A program made the position numbers and the translations under genes. A stretch of DNA of 64,000 bases from Aplidium turbinatum. Lineage: Eukaryota; Chordata; Ascidiacea; Aplousobranchia; Polyclinidae. Positions 11,057 to 21,800 of the stretch are shown piece after piece (positions within the stretch are counted from its first letter, which is position 1; every line of letters starts with the position of its first letter). The DNA lies in the NCBI GenBank assembly GCA_918807975.1, contig OU964932.1, positions 3,410,001 to 3,474,000 of the forward strand. Direction: 5' to 3'. The notes under the pieces were generated by a model, which searched no databases, was not told where the DNA came from, and saw only the letters and a program-made list of their open reading frames with translations.

Positions 11057-11630
11057 GGATGCAACCTAGTTCGTACCATGAACAGTTCGGACCGTCAGTT
11101 CGTACCTTGAAAAGATCAAGAAAAAAAATTAAAAAAAAGCCAAAGTTGCTGATCGCAGTTTCCGCAATAATTTTAAAATTTTCCCCCTGAAAAGATCGAG
11201 AGAAAAAATAGCTCAAAACCGAAGTCCGCTGATCGCAGTTTCCGCAAACATTTTTCCGCAGTTTCTGCTAACTCTAACCATAGAGTAATCTATGCTCTAA
11301 CTCTCGCTGATCGCAGTTTCCGCAAACATTTTTCCGCAGTTTCTGCTAACCGCAGTTTCCGCTTACCTTAACTCTAAAACCATAGAGTAATCTATGCTCT
11401 AACCCTAACCCTCCCTGATCGCAGTTTCCGCAAACATTTTTCCGCAGTTCCCGCTAACCCTAACCCTCGAGTTTGTTTCAAATTGTTTGGGGAAACTCCG
11501 ATAAGCGACTTCGGCTTTGTGCTATTAAACTGCGATCAGCGATTTCGGCTTTTTTTAATTTTTTCTCTCGATCTTTTCAGGGTACGAAGTGACTGTACGA
11601 ATGGTTTAAGGTACGAACTAGGTTGCACCC
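11057..11630. mobile_element. Palindromic MITE with internal minisatellite, 574 bp
   Basis: Ends read GGATGCAACCTAGTTCGTAC and, on the other strand, GGGTGCAACCTAGTTCGTAC, flanked by a perfect 9-bp duplication ATTTTTAAG (11048-11056 and 11631-11639). Inside, CTGATCGCAGTTTCCGCAAA and TTTTTCCGCAGTT recur three to four times beside CTAACCCT runs and two TAGAGTAATCTATGCTCTAA blocks. The 9-bp duplication and foldback form suggest a Mutator-like non-autonomous element. Confidence 0.85.
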
Positions 11631-11639
11631 ATTTTTAAG

Positions 11640-12156
11640 CTACCTTTGTATTGGGGATTCGCGAATAAACAGATTCACAAATGGTGGTTAGTGGCCCAAA
11701 AAAGTTTGGGAAACCCTGATAGTAACCTACTGTGATACAGAATTTTGTGTCTTGAATATTATTTTGGGGCAAAAATGAAAGATTATGATTAGGCTAAAAG
11801 CGAATAGCAGAAATTGTTATATATTGCAAAATGTGCTGTAGGCTAGCTTACATGACTTCAAAAGGGCACCATTGCCCCTCTGCCACCCATCCAGAGAAAA
11901 ATTGAGGGCAGGGAGCATCCACCCGCCCCCTCCCGCGTCCGGCATCCTTGCACATAACCAATCAAAAAACTCTGACTTCACTAAGCTATCAACCCAGTGC
12001 GTTTGCCTTCACTGCTACCTGTGATGTGCAGTTTAACCGTGGTTTCATGCTAGCATTAGCACAGCAACGGCGTGCACGCCCAGAAGAAGTGCCCCAAAGA
12101 CCAAAAAGAGCATGGAACGGCTGCATTTATAGCGCTGTAAACGTAGCCCCTTCAAA
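11640..12156. other. No gene recognised
   Basis: AT-rich in its first half. No conserved frame was seen; the 132-codon frame at 11948-12346 crosses a transposon end and is not a gene. Confidence 0.5.
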
Positions 12157-13045
12157 TAGGGTTGCCAGATTGGGCACTTTTACGCCCAATTGGCCTACTT
12201 TTGATTTTTTCAGAGCCCAAAAATTCGCGTTGGGCGCGCTTTGTTTGGCTGGCGCCCAATTGGGCCACTTTTTTAATACGAGGCTATACAACTTTTTATG
12301 TAAAAATTGTATCGTGTTTAGCAGTAGCCTATTACCTGATTTGTAGTTATTTCCTTGAGGAGCAGCGTTTTAGGAAGCCTCGGTCAAGCAGGGTTACCAA
12401 TTTGGTGTAAAGAAGCCAATTTCAAATATGTGAATGTTTAGGCTTTAATATCTGGCAGTTTAGAGATCCATTTAGGAATCCAGGTTTCCATGAAAATGCA
12501 GTCGACATCAGTTCCGTTCAGTTTGTTTTTATTTCTGACCATCACAACGAAAAAAAAATATGTCAAACATAGCAGGGGTCCAGAAAAAGGTAGAAGCGAC
12601 AAAACAATGAGAAAAAAATAGCTTGTGAATTTTTTTTTTAACAACTTAGATGAGTAAAAAAAACAAGACAAAAAGATAGTTGCTATGTTGATCGACCGTG
12701 GTGGGTTATCAAAAGTGTTGATGGTCTTGAGGCAAGTGTGTTCAAAAAGTGTTGAACACACTTGATGCGTTAGCTCAGGGGTTCTTAACCAGGGGTACGT
12801 GTACCCCTTGGGGGTACGAAGCACCAAAGCAGGGAGTACGACATGCAGTGTGAAACACGCTATTTAGGCATATGTGTAAAGAATGTGTAATGACCAAATG
12901 AAAGACTATCTTATTGACATGAAAGCTAGTAATAAAAGCAAAATGGAGTTTGATTCAATGCAGTTGGATGCCTTCTGGTGTGCGCAACTCGGAACACAGT
13001 CCTCAGGCAAAAAGCTTTAGAAATCATTGTGGCTTTTGTGACAAC

Positions 13046-13126
13046 CTACCGGTATACCTATGTGAAACTGAGTTCTCAACTCTTGTAAACATCAAAACTA
13101 AGCCGAGGAATCGTTTGAATCCATGA
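13046..13126 (+). pseudogene. hAT transposase scrap (Charlie/ZBED5-like)
   Basis: Twenty-six codons read LPVYLCETEFSTLVNIKTK then P-R-N-R-L-N before a stop. This matches the conserved block around Y-L-C-E-x-x-F-S-x-L, then K-x-K-x-R-N-R-L, of Charlie/ZBED5/SCAND3-type hAT transposases. The surrounding frames are broken. Confidence 0.75.
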
Positions 13127-13222
13127 GATATGTGTGTGTCCATCTCAAAGAAAGATCATTGATCATTGTGTTCATCTCATTGATCAACAAAATAGCGATT
13201 CGTAGATTGACTCATGAATATT

Positions 13223-13437
13223 GTTTTTTTTTATTTTTATCGTATCCAGGCTTACACCCGGTGGTTGAAGATTTAGATTAAGTGAACGGGAAGGCAAGGA
13301 AGCCAAATCTTCGTGTCCACCTTCAGGCATGCCTTTAAGTGTCCTGCCACAGACACAGCCGCATGCTCTAAGCGGTGTCGAACCGGCGCCCTTTCGATTG
13401 CCGTTTCAGTGTTCTCACCACTCGGCTATGCAGCAGA
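13223..13437 (-). repeat. tRNA-derived SINE, family C
   Basis: On the minus strand: A box TAGCCGAGTGGTGAG, B box GGTTCGACACC, then a body with GATTTGGCTTCCTTGCC and TAATCTAAATCTTCAACC, ending in an A-rich tail. A 10-bp target duplication CATGAATATT flanks it (13213-13222 and 13438-13447). A related 3' part occurs in KAT5 intron 5 near 52770-52850. Confidence 0.88.
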
Positions 13438-13629
13438 CATGAATATTATTGAACTTACAAGTTGAACTTACAACGTACAATTGTACAATTGTTGAACTTA
13501 CAATGAATATTGTTGAACTTACAAGACTGTTTTTAATATGCATACATTCAACACGTAAGTTATAGCCTAAATACACTGAGTTTAAATCCTATTATTACAA
13601 TTTTATTTGCTTCAGTTGGCCATCGTAAA

Positions 13630-14049
13630 CAGTGCCGGTCTTTGGGGTGTGCAAACTGTGCGATCGCACAGGGTCCGCAAATTAGGGGTCCGCAATTTAG
13701 TCAGAAAGTTAGACATTGTAGATCATACTGTAATGTACTGTCCAAATGCAGTAATTTTGTCATTTCCAATTGAAAAAATTCAATTCGATTCACAAGCAAG
13801 TAGCCTACCGGTATTTTTGTTGAAGATGCTCTCAGAATGCACCAAATTCAAAGTAATTTTTTAAAAAATTTTGAGGGAGGCTCCCCAACCCCCGCCGCTG
13901 GGTGTCACTTTCGGCAAACACGCCATCAGGCTTCGCCTGCCGGCCGTCAAAAAAAAACCTCCCCTATCAAAATACGTTACTGAATTGGATCATTGTTTGC
14001 CGCAAAGCATATTCCGCACAGGGCCAGAAATATCCTAAGACCATCACTG
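13630..14049. mobile_element. hAT-like MITE, 420 bp
   Basis: CAGTGCCGGTCTTTGG faces, on the other strand, CAGTGATGGTCTTAGG. No matching flanking 8-mer was found. An internal core at about 13828-13975 (GAATGCACCAAATTCAAAGT, then CCCCCGCCGCTGGGTGTC and GGCTTCGCC) is shared with 17990-18135 in another MITE. Confidence 0.6.
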
Positions 14050-14433
14050 ACATGGGGTACGAGAAAACTTCATGAAAGCTCAAAGGGTACGAGCGCTAAA
14101 AAGGATAATAAACACTGCGTTAGCTCATCACGAAAAGCAGTTAGTACTTGTTTGTAGTTATTTTAACAAACAGTTGAGTGCATGCATGGTTGCCAATCTG
14201 TCTGAAAGATGTAAAGAAATGGAGAAACACTTATAATTTGGGACTGATGATCAAGCGCTCTGGAAGAATTTTGTATAATAGCCTATCCACAGTCTCTATG
14301 TTACGTAATATTATGTAATATAGAGACTGTGGCCTATCTCTTTGCTTGGGCTCCATTTTAGAACCCCCAAAAAAATAGGGCTACTTCTTTCGTAAGCTTG
14401 GGCCCTTTTTTATATTAATCTCTGGCAACCCTA

Positions 14434-15044
14434 CAGCTTCAAACGTTCTATCATTCTATGAATCTATGGCTGGCTGGCATAGAATCACTACCGGTATGTT
14501 CGTAATTATGTTCGTAGAATCTATGCAGCCAACGTCGTTCGTGAGTGTTCTGTTCAGTGTTCAGGTCTTCTCAAGCTATAGAATTTTCTGAGATGAGACC
14601 GTGCAATAAAAAAGTTTGAGAAACACTGTTGTATCATATTGTTTGTTTTTAATGCAAAATTTATCTAAATGAGAATTCTAGCTGCTCCAAAGAGTCCAAA
14701 CTAAAAAATCATCTTCAATGCAAGCCGAGTATGGTAGGCTACCGTAATCTTACACAATATAACCTGTCAGTTATTATTAGCAAATAGGTGCTTGTTAGTT
14801 CGTTTCATTCGGGTCAATGCCTACTTTCATCAAATCATTTTATAGCTCGTACTAGAAGTTCAAACATGTGCAGGCTTTATCGACCAGTTTTGAAGGCTGA
14901 GGGTTTCGATAAACTGGTACAGTATTCAGATTTTTCAGATTCACGTTTGTTTTGCTTGTCCTACTTTATTGTAATAGCACAATCAAGTGTTTTAAAAGCT
15001 TGATTTACCTGTAGACGAAAGTTATACAAATTTGGTAATACTGG
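14434..15044. other. No gene recognised
   Basis: AT-rich. GTTTGAGAAACACTG near 14611-14625 looks like a lone hAT right end; no left partner was found. Confidence 0.45.
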
Positions 15045-15240
15045 TACACCACATTGGAAAGTTTGGCCTGCGCGGGGGATAAATCCCCCGCGCACTTCAA
15101 ATTCCAGCCGCGGTGTCAGCCGCGCAATTCACGAAAAATCACAAGCGCAGCCGCGCAATTCACTAAAAATCACAACCTCAGCCGCGCAAAATCGCTTCGG
15201 CCAGCCGCGAGAATGCAACTAAATAATCGCAACAATTCTA
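15045..15240 (+). repeat. GCGCGG-rich dispersed repeat, copy 1
   Basis: Begins ATTGGAAAGTTTG, then GCGCGGGGGA and several AGCCGCGCAATTCAC units. An inverted relative lies at 34640-34760 with the same opening word and GCGCGG units. Confidence 0.6.
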
Positions 15241-16166
15241 TCGTTTTATGCAAAAACCACCCGTGAGTTTTTGTTGAATCGAGAAAATCAACAATTTATG
15301 TTCCATTGTTTCACCTTATGTGACGTAACAACGAAAATTGCCCACCCTCGCAGTGCTTCCACTTTGAAGGATTTTATCCCGAAATTGGGATTTTTCAACG
15401 CTTCGAAGGATAAAAAAAGGAAATGAAGATCGGAAGGATTTTTTAAGGATTTTTAACAATTTTACAAGGAAATTTTGTCTTAAAAAGGGAATTGTTGTTT
15501 TTAGCACTATTAACATTCCCTTTCAAAAGTTCTAAAAATGATTGGAATAACGATGATCAGCTGGTTTCCGTCGTCACTCGCCACCAGGAACCCCCTCTCA
15601 CTCCCTTTCCCATTCTCGCCTTTCTGTCGCTTGATTTCTATTTTCGCCATTTTGGGAATTGGACGTGAGTGCAGTGAGTGAGTTAGTTCTCAATTCTTTT
15701 AGTTAAAATCAGGTAATCCGTTGATTTACAGTTGAACTTGAGTAGCAATGACAAAGTTCACTGAGCTTCGACGTAGGCTACAGTTAGGCATGATAAGCTT
15801 AGGCTAGTGGTATCCTTCCGGTTTAGAAAAGTTAGTTATAGCCTAGCCTACGCTAACCTATTATGCTGTCAACTCATAATAATAGAGCTAGCTAGGCTGT
15901 GTATGTGTAGGCCTATAGCCTAGGCCTACAGCATAGATACTGTACACAGACTGAGTCAGTATCATGAATAGGCCTAGTATCTTGAAGTTTTTCACCAGTC
16001 TCAGATCATTGTGAAGACGTTGCTGACAAAGAGAAAATTTTGGGGAATATTTGCATCCCCCCGCCGAACTTTTAGGGGGAGTAATTCTCCTCTCTCCGGG
16101 ATTTACGCCTATGATGGCTACCCATTGACAAACTGGTGTCGTTATTTAATGATTTTCATATTTTTC
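15241..16166. other. No gene recognised
   Basis: Non-coding. TAGGCCTA-like words are dense at 15770-15980. Confidence 0.5.
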
Positions 16167-16462
16167 AGACGTACTTAATACTTATTCTTAAACGACGATC
16201 AAAACAGGATATTTGTGGAGGAGTAAGTAAAAAAAGAACGAAAAGCGGACATGAAAAAACGTTGATGTCCTTTTGCTTAGTTTGCTTTGAGCAAAACAAA
16301 AGTAAATTTTGGTTTGGAAGATTCAATACTTCAACATCAAAAGCACGCATTGGTTCTGTTCACAAGAATTGCAATGTCTCAACGGACAAAATTGTCTCAG
16401 AACACAGCCAGCTAGCAAAAGAGGCGTTGAAGGCTTATCAACGTACCCTCACTTCCAAGTAG
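16167..16462 (+). CDS. Unidentified possible exon with a Cys/His motif
   Basis: An acceptor-like TTTTTCAG ends at 16167-16168 and an open frame follows to a TAG near 16460. The predicted peptide is basic. It contains C-L-V-C, 40-odd residues later H-K-N-C, then a polar helix-like stretch ending E-A-L-K-A-Y-Q. The C-x2-C and H-x3-C spacing could bind zinc, but I recognise no family. The next 500 bp contain another short frame (about 16900-17045) with S-K-S-P-T-K-Q-L-K-K-L-P-P-P. These may be exons of an unknown gene, a transposon remnant or chance. Confidence 0.25.
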
Positions 16463-17364
16463 GCCTATAGCCTAAGTCTGGTAAAATGCCGTACGTTTTT
16501 CTGCTGAAGTGTGGTCAAACTATGTTTCTGATTTCAACTTTGTGTTAGCTTAGCCTTGTTGCTAACAAATATTTTTTAGTCTGTGCCGAACCATCATTTT
16601 CTGCCCCGAAGCGCAAACTGTTTTTTTGAACAGGACAAACTCAGAGAAACAAGACAATTTATGTAACATTCACGAATTTTAAAGTAATATAATAACTCGA
16701 CGACCAACGTATAACTGTAACTTATAGATTTATAGAATGTATCTTGTATAATAGTAGGCTATAATGATAACAACTTTTTAGGAGATTGATTACATGTCGC
16801 GGCTGATTCGGTTAATGATTTCGTGTCTACTTCCACTTTTTAGGAAAGTAACAAACCCGAAAACAGCAACATGCAACATCCAAATCCAATCCGGCATTCA
16901 TTGATTTATCGAAATCACCAACGAAACAACTAAAGAAGTTACCACCGCCTGACTCAAACAACGTGGATGATGCCTACCAGGATTTATCGATGCAAAACAT
17001 GAATAGCCTACCCTGCCGCCTTCATATCTGGCTCTTGAGTGTTTAAATAACATTAGACATAAATTTTTTGCTATTATTGTGGTCTCCCTGTGTACAAACT
17101 GTAGGCTACTAATTTCATTACCGTACTATACTCTACCAGTTACAATTACAGTGTAACCAGACGCAGTAAGTTATAATATGATGAAGATGATATTTAACAG
17201 TGCATTTATGTAAACATAAATTTGCAAGTTATAATGCCAAAGTTTGAAGTACAGATGCCAAGCAAAATTTGTCTCCCCCGAACATTTTGACTATTTTTGA
17301 CCAAAAATAGCCCTTTTTGGTAGTCATTTTTGAACCAACAATGTCAAAACTTTTCCTCAAAATT
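16463..17364. other. No confident gene
   Basis: AT-rich, apart from the unproven frame near 16900-17045 noted with the previous entry. Confidence 0.4.
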
Positions 17365-17372
17365 GGCATGAT

Positions 17373-18198
17373 CAGTGGCGTACGCAGGGGGGGGGGCATT
17401 GGGCCATGCCCCCCCCCCCCCGTTAAAAATGTTTTAGTAGTTAACGACGTAGATCAAGGCATTTAATATGTTTTGCATTGCTCTGTCAAAGCAATTACTG
17501 TAACAATGTTGTTTTATAGACTAAGCCAATACGAAATACATAGCCCAATCCACCTACCCCACCCCAGGTATGCCAATGTAGCATAGTGTTCTGTAAGCCT
17601 ATTATAGTGATTAGTGAGAGAGAAATGGATAAAGTCTAAACGAGGGATATCAATGGCCAGTGGCATAGCCAAGGGGGGGGGGTTGGGCCTTGGGGGTTAC
17701 AACCCCACTTTGGCACGCGTGTGACGTCACGATATTGAGAATGATGCTTTCAGTCTCTTTATGCTTGGGAATGATGGTTTCAGTCTAAAAAAAATTGCCT
17801 AATTTTAAACAAAACTGCATTAAAAGAGCGAGTTTTGCCAATACCAAACATCTCAGCCAGGAATTAACAACAAGAAAACATAGAGACTTAGCTTTATTTC
17901 CGAAAAATGCCGAAGAAAACATGATCTTATCCTTTTGCTATGCCACCTGACAGCACCATTTTACAGAAATATTCATACCCACATTTTTGTTTAAAATGCT
18001 CTCAGAATGCACCAAATTCAAAGTAGTTTTTCAAAATTTTCTGGGGGAGGCCCCCCAGACCCCCGCCGCTGGGTGTCGTCTTAAGAGAAAATGCCGTCGG
18101 GCTTCGCCCGCCGGTCGTCGAAACCCCCCCTTTCAAAATTTTTGGCTACGCTACTCTCAATGCCCCCCCCCCTTGAGAAAATCCTGCGTACGCCACTG
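17373..18198. mobile_element. hAT MITE with CAGTGGCGTACGCAGG ends
   Basis: Perfect 16-bp ends CAGTGGCGTACGCAGG/CCTGCGTACGCCACTG are flanked by a perfect 8-bp duplication GGCATGAT (17365-17372 and 18199-18206). Long G and C runs follow each end. A second MITE (17658-18156) is inserted inside it. Confidence 0.95.
17658..18156. mobile_element. Second hAT MITE nested in the first, 499 bp
   Basis: CAGTGGCATAGCCAAG at the left faces, on the other strand, GAGTAGCGTAGCCAAA. Flanking 8-mers TCAATGGC and TCAATGCC differ at one base. It shares a GC-rich core near its right end with the MITE at 13630-14049. Confidence 0.8.
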
Positions 18199-18206
18199 GG
18201 CATGAT

Positions 18207-18658
18207 GTTAAATAATATTGGTTTTACTTCGTAATCAGCTAAATTATTGTTAAAGTGAATTCAATTAGCCGCAATTTATTGAAAAAGTTGTCCAAAATGT
18301 ACAAAAGTAGCAATATATCGCTCATAAAGTTGTTGGATTGGGGGGCGGGCCCCCTAGCTATGCCCTAACACACTGCTCAATATTTAAAAAAACTGTAAGT
18401 TACTGTGCACGCCATTCTTAATAATTTTATGTATATGTCTTGCGCACTGGTCGAATCATGCAAGAGCGCTGCAGCACATTTAAATTACCCAACCGCAATG
18501 AAATTACGTGCGAAATAATGTTTTCTACTGCAACGCCTAACGGTCGTCGGTCGCGTTGTTAAAAAAAAAACAGGAAAAATTTCATTGTTTTCAAGAAACA
18601 AAATTTAGTTTTGGATAGAAAGTTCAGTTCATTTGTTTTTGTTTCTGACCATCATATC
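18207..18658. other. No gene recognised; left flank of the foldback
   Basis: A word near 18630-18652 (TTTGTTTCTGACCATCA) resembles 12520-12545, a small dispersed repeat. Nothing else was recognised. Confidence 0.5.
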
Positions 18659-18813
18659 AAAATTTTGGTGCTGGTTTAGCATCGGCCGCCTTGGTCAGTG
18701 ACGTCATTAAAATGTGTGACGTCATGCAAAAAAACGCAACTACTTTTAAAAAGGGTGCAAAAACGCGGAACAGAAGTAAAAGCGGAAAGGCTATTGATTT
18801 TTTAATATTTGTA
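18659..18813 (+). repeat. Left terminal inverted repeat of the foldback element
   Basis: About 155 bp that match the reverse complement of 32590-32744 at roughly 90 percent by eye. It starts AAAATTTTGGTGCTGGTTTA and contains GATTCGGCCGCC-like sequence (ATCGGCCGCCTTGG) and two TGACGTCA sites at 18699-18706 and 18717-18724. AAAATTTT at both outer edges may be an 8-bp target duplication rather than part of the repeat. Confidence 0.9.
18699..18724. promoter_or_regulatory. Pair of CRE-like TGACGTCA sites in the left TIR
   Basis: Two perfect 8-bp palindromes TGACGTCA spaced 18 bp apart, the consensus bound by CREB/ATF bZIP factors. The same pair is kept in the right TIR at 32679-32686 and 32697-32704. 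Function is inferred only from the motif. Confidence 0.4.
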
Positions 18814-18817
18814 GTGA

Positions 18818-21800
18818 ATAGTGCCTCCTAGCTTTCTCATTTCTGCTCGGACTTTAACAATTTTCCTATCGTTGGAAAGCATAATGCCTCATCTACCCGA
18901 ATGGATTAATTGTCAGTCTAAAGTAGGCATTACATTTATGTAGCGCTAACTTAAACTTTACTATTTTGTACCAATTCTCCGCAATTAATTTTTTACAATA
19001 AAAATACCAAACCAACACAAATTAAAAGATTATGTCTTGGTTTATTCATATGTTAACTTTCACATTTATATCTAATCCACAAAACGAGCAATCGTTGTTC
19101 AAACGTAACCGCTCGACGAAGCTTTTTTCCAATGCATTTTTCAAGGCGATTCGATCGTGGTTCAGTAGCCTATAATCCGCCCACTGTTTGCAGTGATCGA
19201 TGAATACTGCCTCCACCAAATGTGTTGTAGCTTTCTCATTTCTGCTCGGACTTTAACAGTTTTACCATCGTTGGAAAGCACGATACTGCATCTATCCGAT
19301 TAAATTGGTTGCAAGTTTAAAGTATGCATTACATTGACCTAGCGCTAACTTAAACTTTACTATTTTGTACCAATTCTTAGCAATTCATTTTTTACAATAA
19401 AAGTACCAAACCAACACAAATTAAAAGAGTATGTCTTGGTTTATTCATATGTTAACTTTCACATTTATATGTAATCAACAAAACGAGCAATCGTTGTTCA
19501 AACGTAACCGCTCGACGAAGCTTTTTTCCAATGCATTTTTCAAATCGATTCGATCGTGGTTCAGTATGAGCCGCCCACAGTTTGCTGTGATCGATGAATA
19601 CTGCCTCCACCAAATATGCTGTAGCTTTCTCATTTCTGCTCGGATTCTAACAATTTTACTATCGTTGGATGGTATTATGCTTCATCTACCCGAATGGATT
19701 AATTGCCAATCCAAAGTAGGCATTATATGTATGTAGCGTTAACTTAAACTTTACTATTTTGTACCAACTCTCCGCAATTCATTTTTTACAATAAAAATAC
19801 CAAACCAACACAAATTAAAAGAGTATGTCTTGGTTTATTCATATGTTAACTTTCACATTTATATCTAATCCACAAAACGAGCAATCGTTGTTCAAACGTA
19901 ACCGCTCGACGAAGCTTTTTTCCAATGCATTTTTCAAATCGATTCGATCGTGGTTCAGTATGAGCCGCCCACAGTTTGCTGTGATCGATGAATACTGCCT
20001 CCACCAAATATGCTGTAGCTTTCTTATTTCTGCTCGGATTTTAATAATTTTACTATCGTTGGATGGCATTATGCTTCATCTACCCGAATGGATTAATTGC
20101 CAGTCTAAAGTAGGCATTACATTTATGTAGCGTTAACTTAAACTTTACTATTTTGTACCAATTCTTAGCAATTCATTTTTTACAATAAAAGTACTAAACC
20201 AACACAAATTAAAAGAGTATGTCTTGGTTTATTCATATGTTAACTTTCACATTTATATCTAATCAACAAAACGAGCAATCGTTGTTCAAACGTAACCGCT
20301 CGACGAAGCTTTTTTCCAATTCATTTTTCAAGGCGATTCGATTGTGGTTCAATATAAGCCGCCCACAGTTTGCAGTGATCGATGAATACTGCCTCCACCA
20401 AATATGCTGTAGCTTTCTTATTTCTGCTCGGATTTTAATAATTTTACTATCGTTGGATGGCATTATGCTTCATCTACCCGAATGGATTAATTGCCAGTCT
20501 AAAGTAGGCATTACATTTATGTAGCGTTAACTTAAACTTTACTATTTTGTACCAATTCTTAGCAATTCATTTTTTACAATAAAAGTACCAAACCAACACA
20601 AATTAAAAGAGTATGTCTTGGTTTATTCATATGTTAACTTTCACATTTATATCTAATCAACAAAACGAGCAATCGTTGTTCAAACGTAACCGCTCGACGA
20701 AGCTTTTTTCCAATTCATTTTTCAAGGCGATTCGATTGTGGTTCAATATAAGCCGCCCACAGTTTGCTGTGATCGATGAATACTGCCTCCACCAAATATG
20801 CTGTAGCTTTCTTATTTCTGCTCGGATTTTAATAATTTTACTATCGTTGGATGGCATTATGCTTCATCTACCCGAATGGATTAATTGCCAGTCTAAAGTA
20901 GGCATTACATTTATGTAGCGTTAACTTAAACTTTACTATTTTGTACCAATTCTTAGCAATTCATTTTTTACAATAAAAGTACCAAACCAACACAAATTAA
21001 AAGAGTATGTCTTGGTTTATTCATATGTTAACTTTCACATTTATATCTAATCAACAAAACGAGCAATCGTTGTTCAAACGTAACCGCTCGACGAAGCTTT
21101 TTTCCAATTCATTTTTCAAGGCGATTCGATTGTGGTTCAATATAAGCCGCCCACAGTTTGCTGTGATCGATGAATACTGCCTCCACCAAATATGCTGTAG
21201 CTTTCTTATTTCTGCTCGGATTTTAATAATTTTACTATCGTTGGATGGCATTATGCTTCATCTACCCGAATGGATTAATTGCCAGTCTAAAGTAGGCATT
21301 ACATTTATGTAGCGTTAACTTAAACTTTACTATTTTGTACCAATTCTTAGCAATTCATTTTTTACAATAAAAGTACCAAACCAACACAAATTAAAAGAGT
21401 ATGTCTTGGTTTATTCATATGTTAACTTTCACATTTATACCTAATCCACAAAACGAGCAATCGTTTTTCAAACGTAACCGCTCGACGAAGCTTTTTTCCA
21501 ATGCATTTTTCAAATCGATTCGATCGTGGTTCAGTATGAGCCGCCCACAGTTTGCTGTGATCGATGAATACTGCCTCCACCAAATATGCTGTAGCTTTCT
21601 CATTTCTGCTCGGATTCTAACAATTTTACTATCGTTGGATGGTATTATGCTTCATCTACCCGAATGGATTAATTGCCAATCCAAAGTAGGCATTATATTT
21701 ATGTAGCGTTAACTTAAAGTTTACTATTTTGTACCAACTCTCCGCAATTCATTTTTTACAATAAAAATACCAAACCAACACAAATTAAAAGAGTATGTCT

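Larger units (their letters stand above)
12776..14117 (+). mobile_element. hAT (Charlie-like) element, degraded
   Basis: Left end CAGGGGTTCTTAACC and right end CAGTGTTTATTATCC (other strand) are flanked by a perfect 8-bp duplication CGTTAGCT (12768-12775 and 14118-14125). A transposase scrap lies at 13046-13126. A SINE (13223-13437) and a hAT MITE (13630-14049) were inserted later. Without those insertions about 700 bp of the original element remains. Confidence 0.88.
12157..14433. mobile_element. Outer element of a nested stack, TAGGGTTGCCAGA ends
   Basis: TAGGGTTGCCAGA near 12158 faces TCTGGCAACCCTA near 14421-14433, perfect over 13 bp and of hAT form. Repeated GGGCGC and GCCCAATTGG words follow the left end. 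CTTCAAA lies near both edges but not in exact register, so the target duplication is unproven. It contains the hAT element 12776-14117, which in turn holds a SINE and a MITE. Confidence 0.6.

Noticed and set aside
12438-12827. 129-codon minus-strand gene
   Set aside because: It is low-complexity, rich in Phe/Leu/Lys, and runs into the hAT terminus at 12776.
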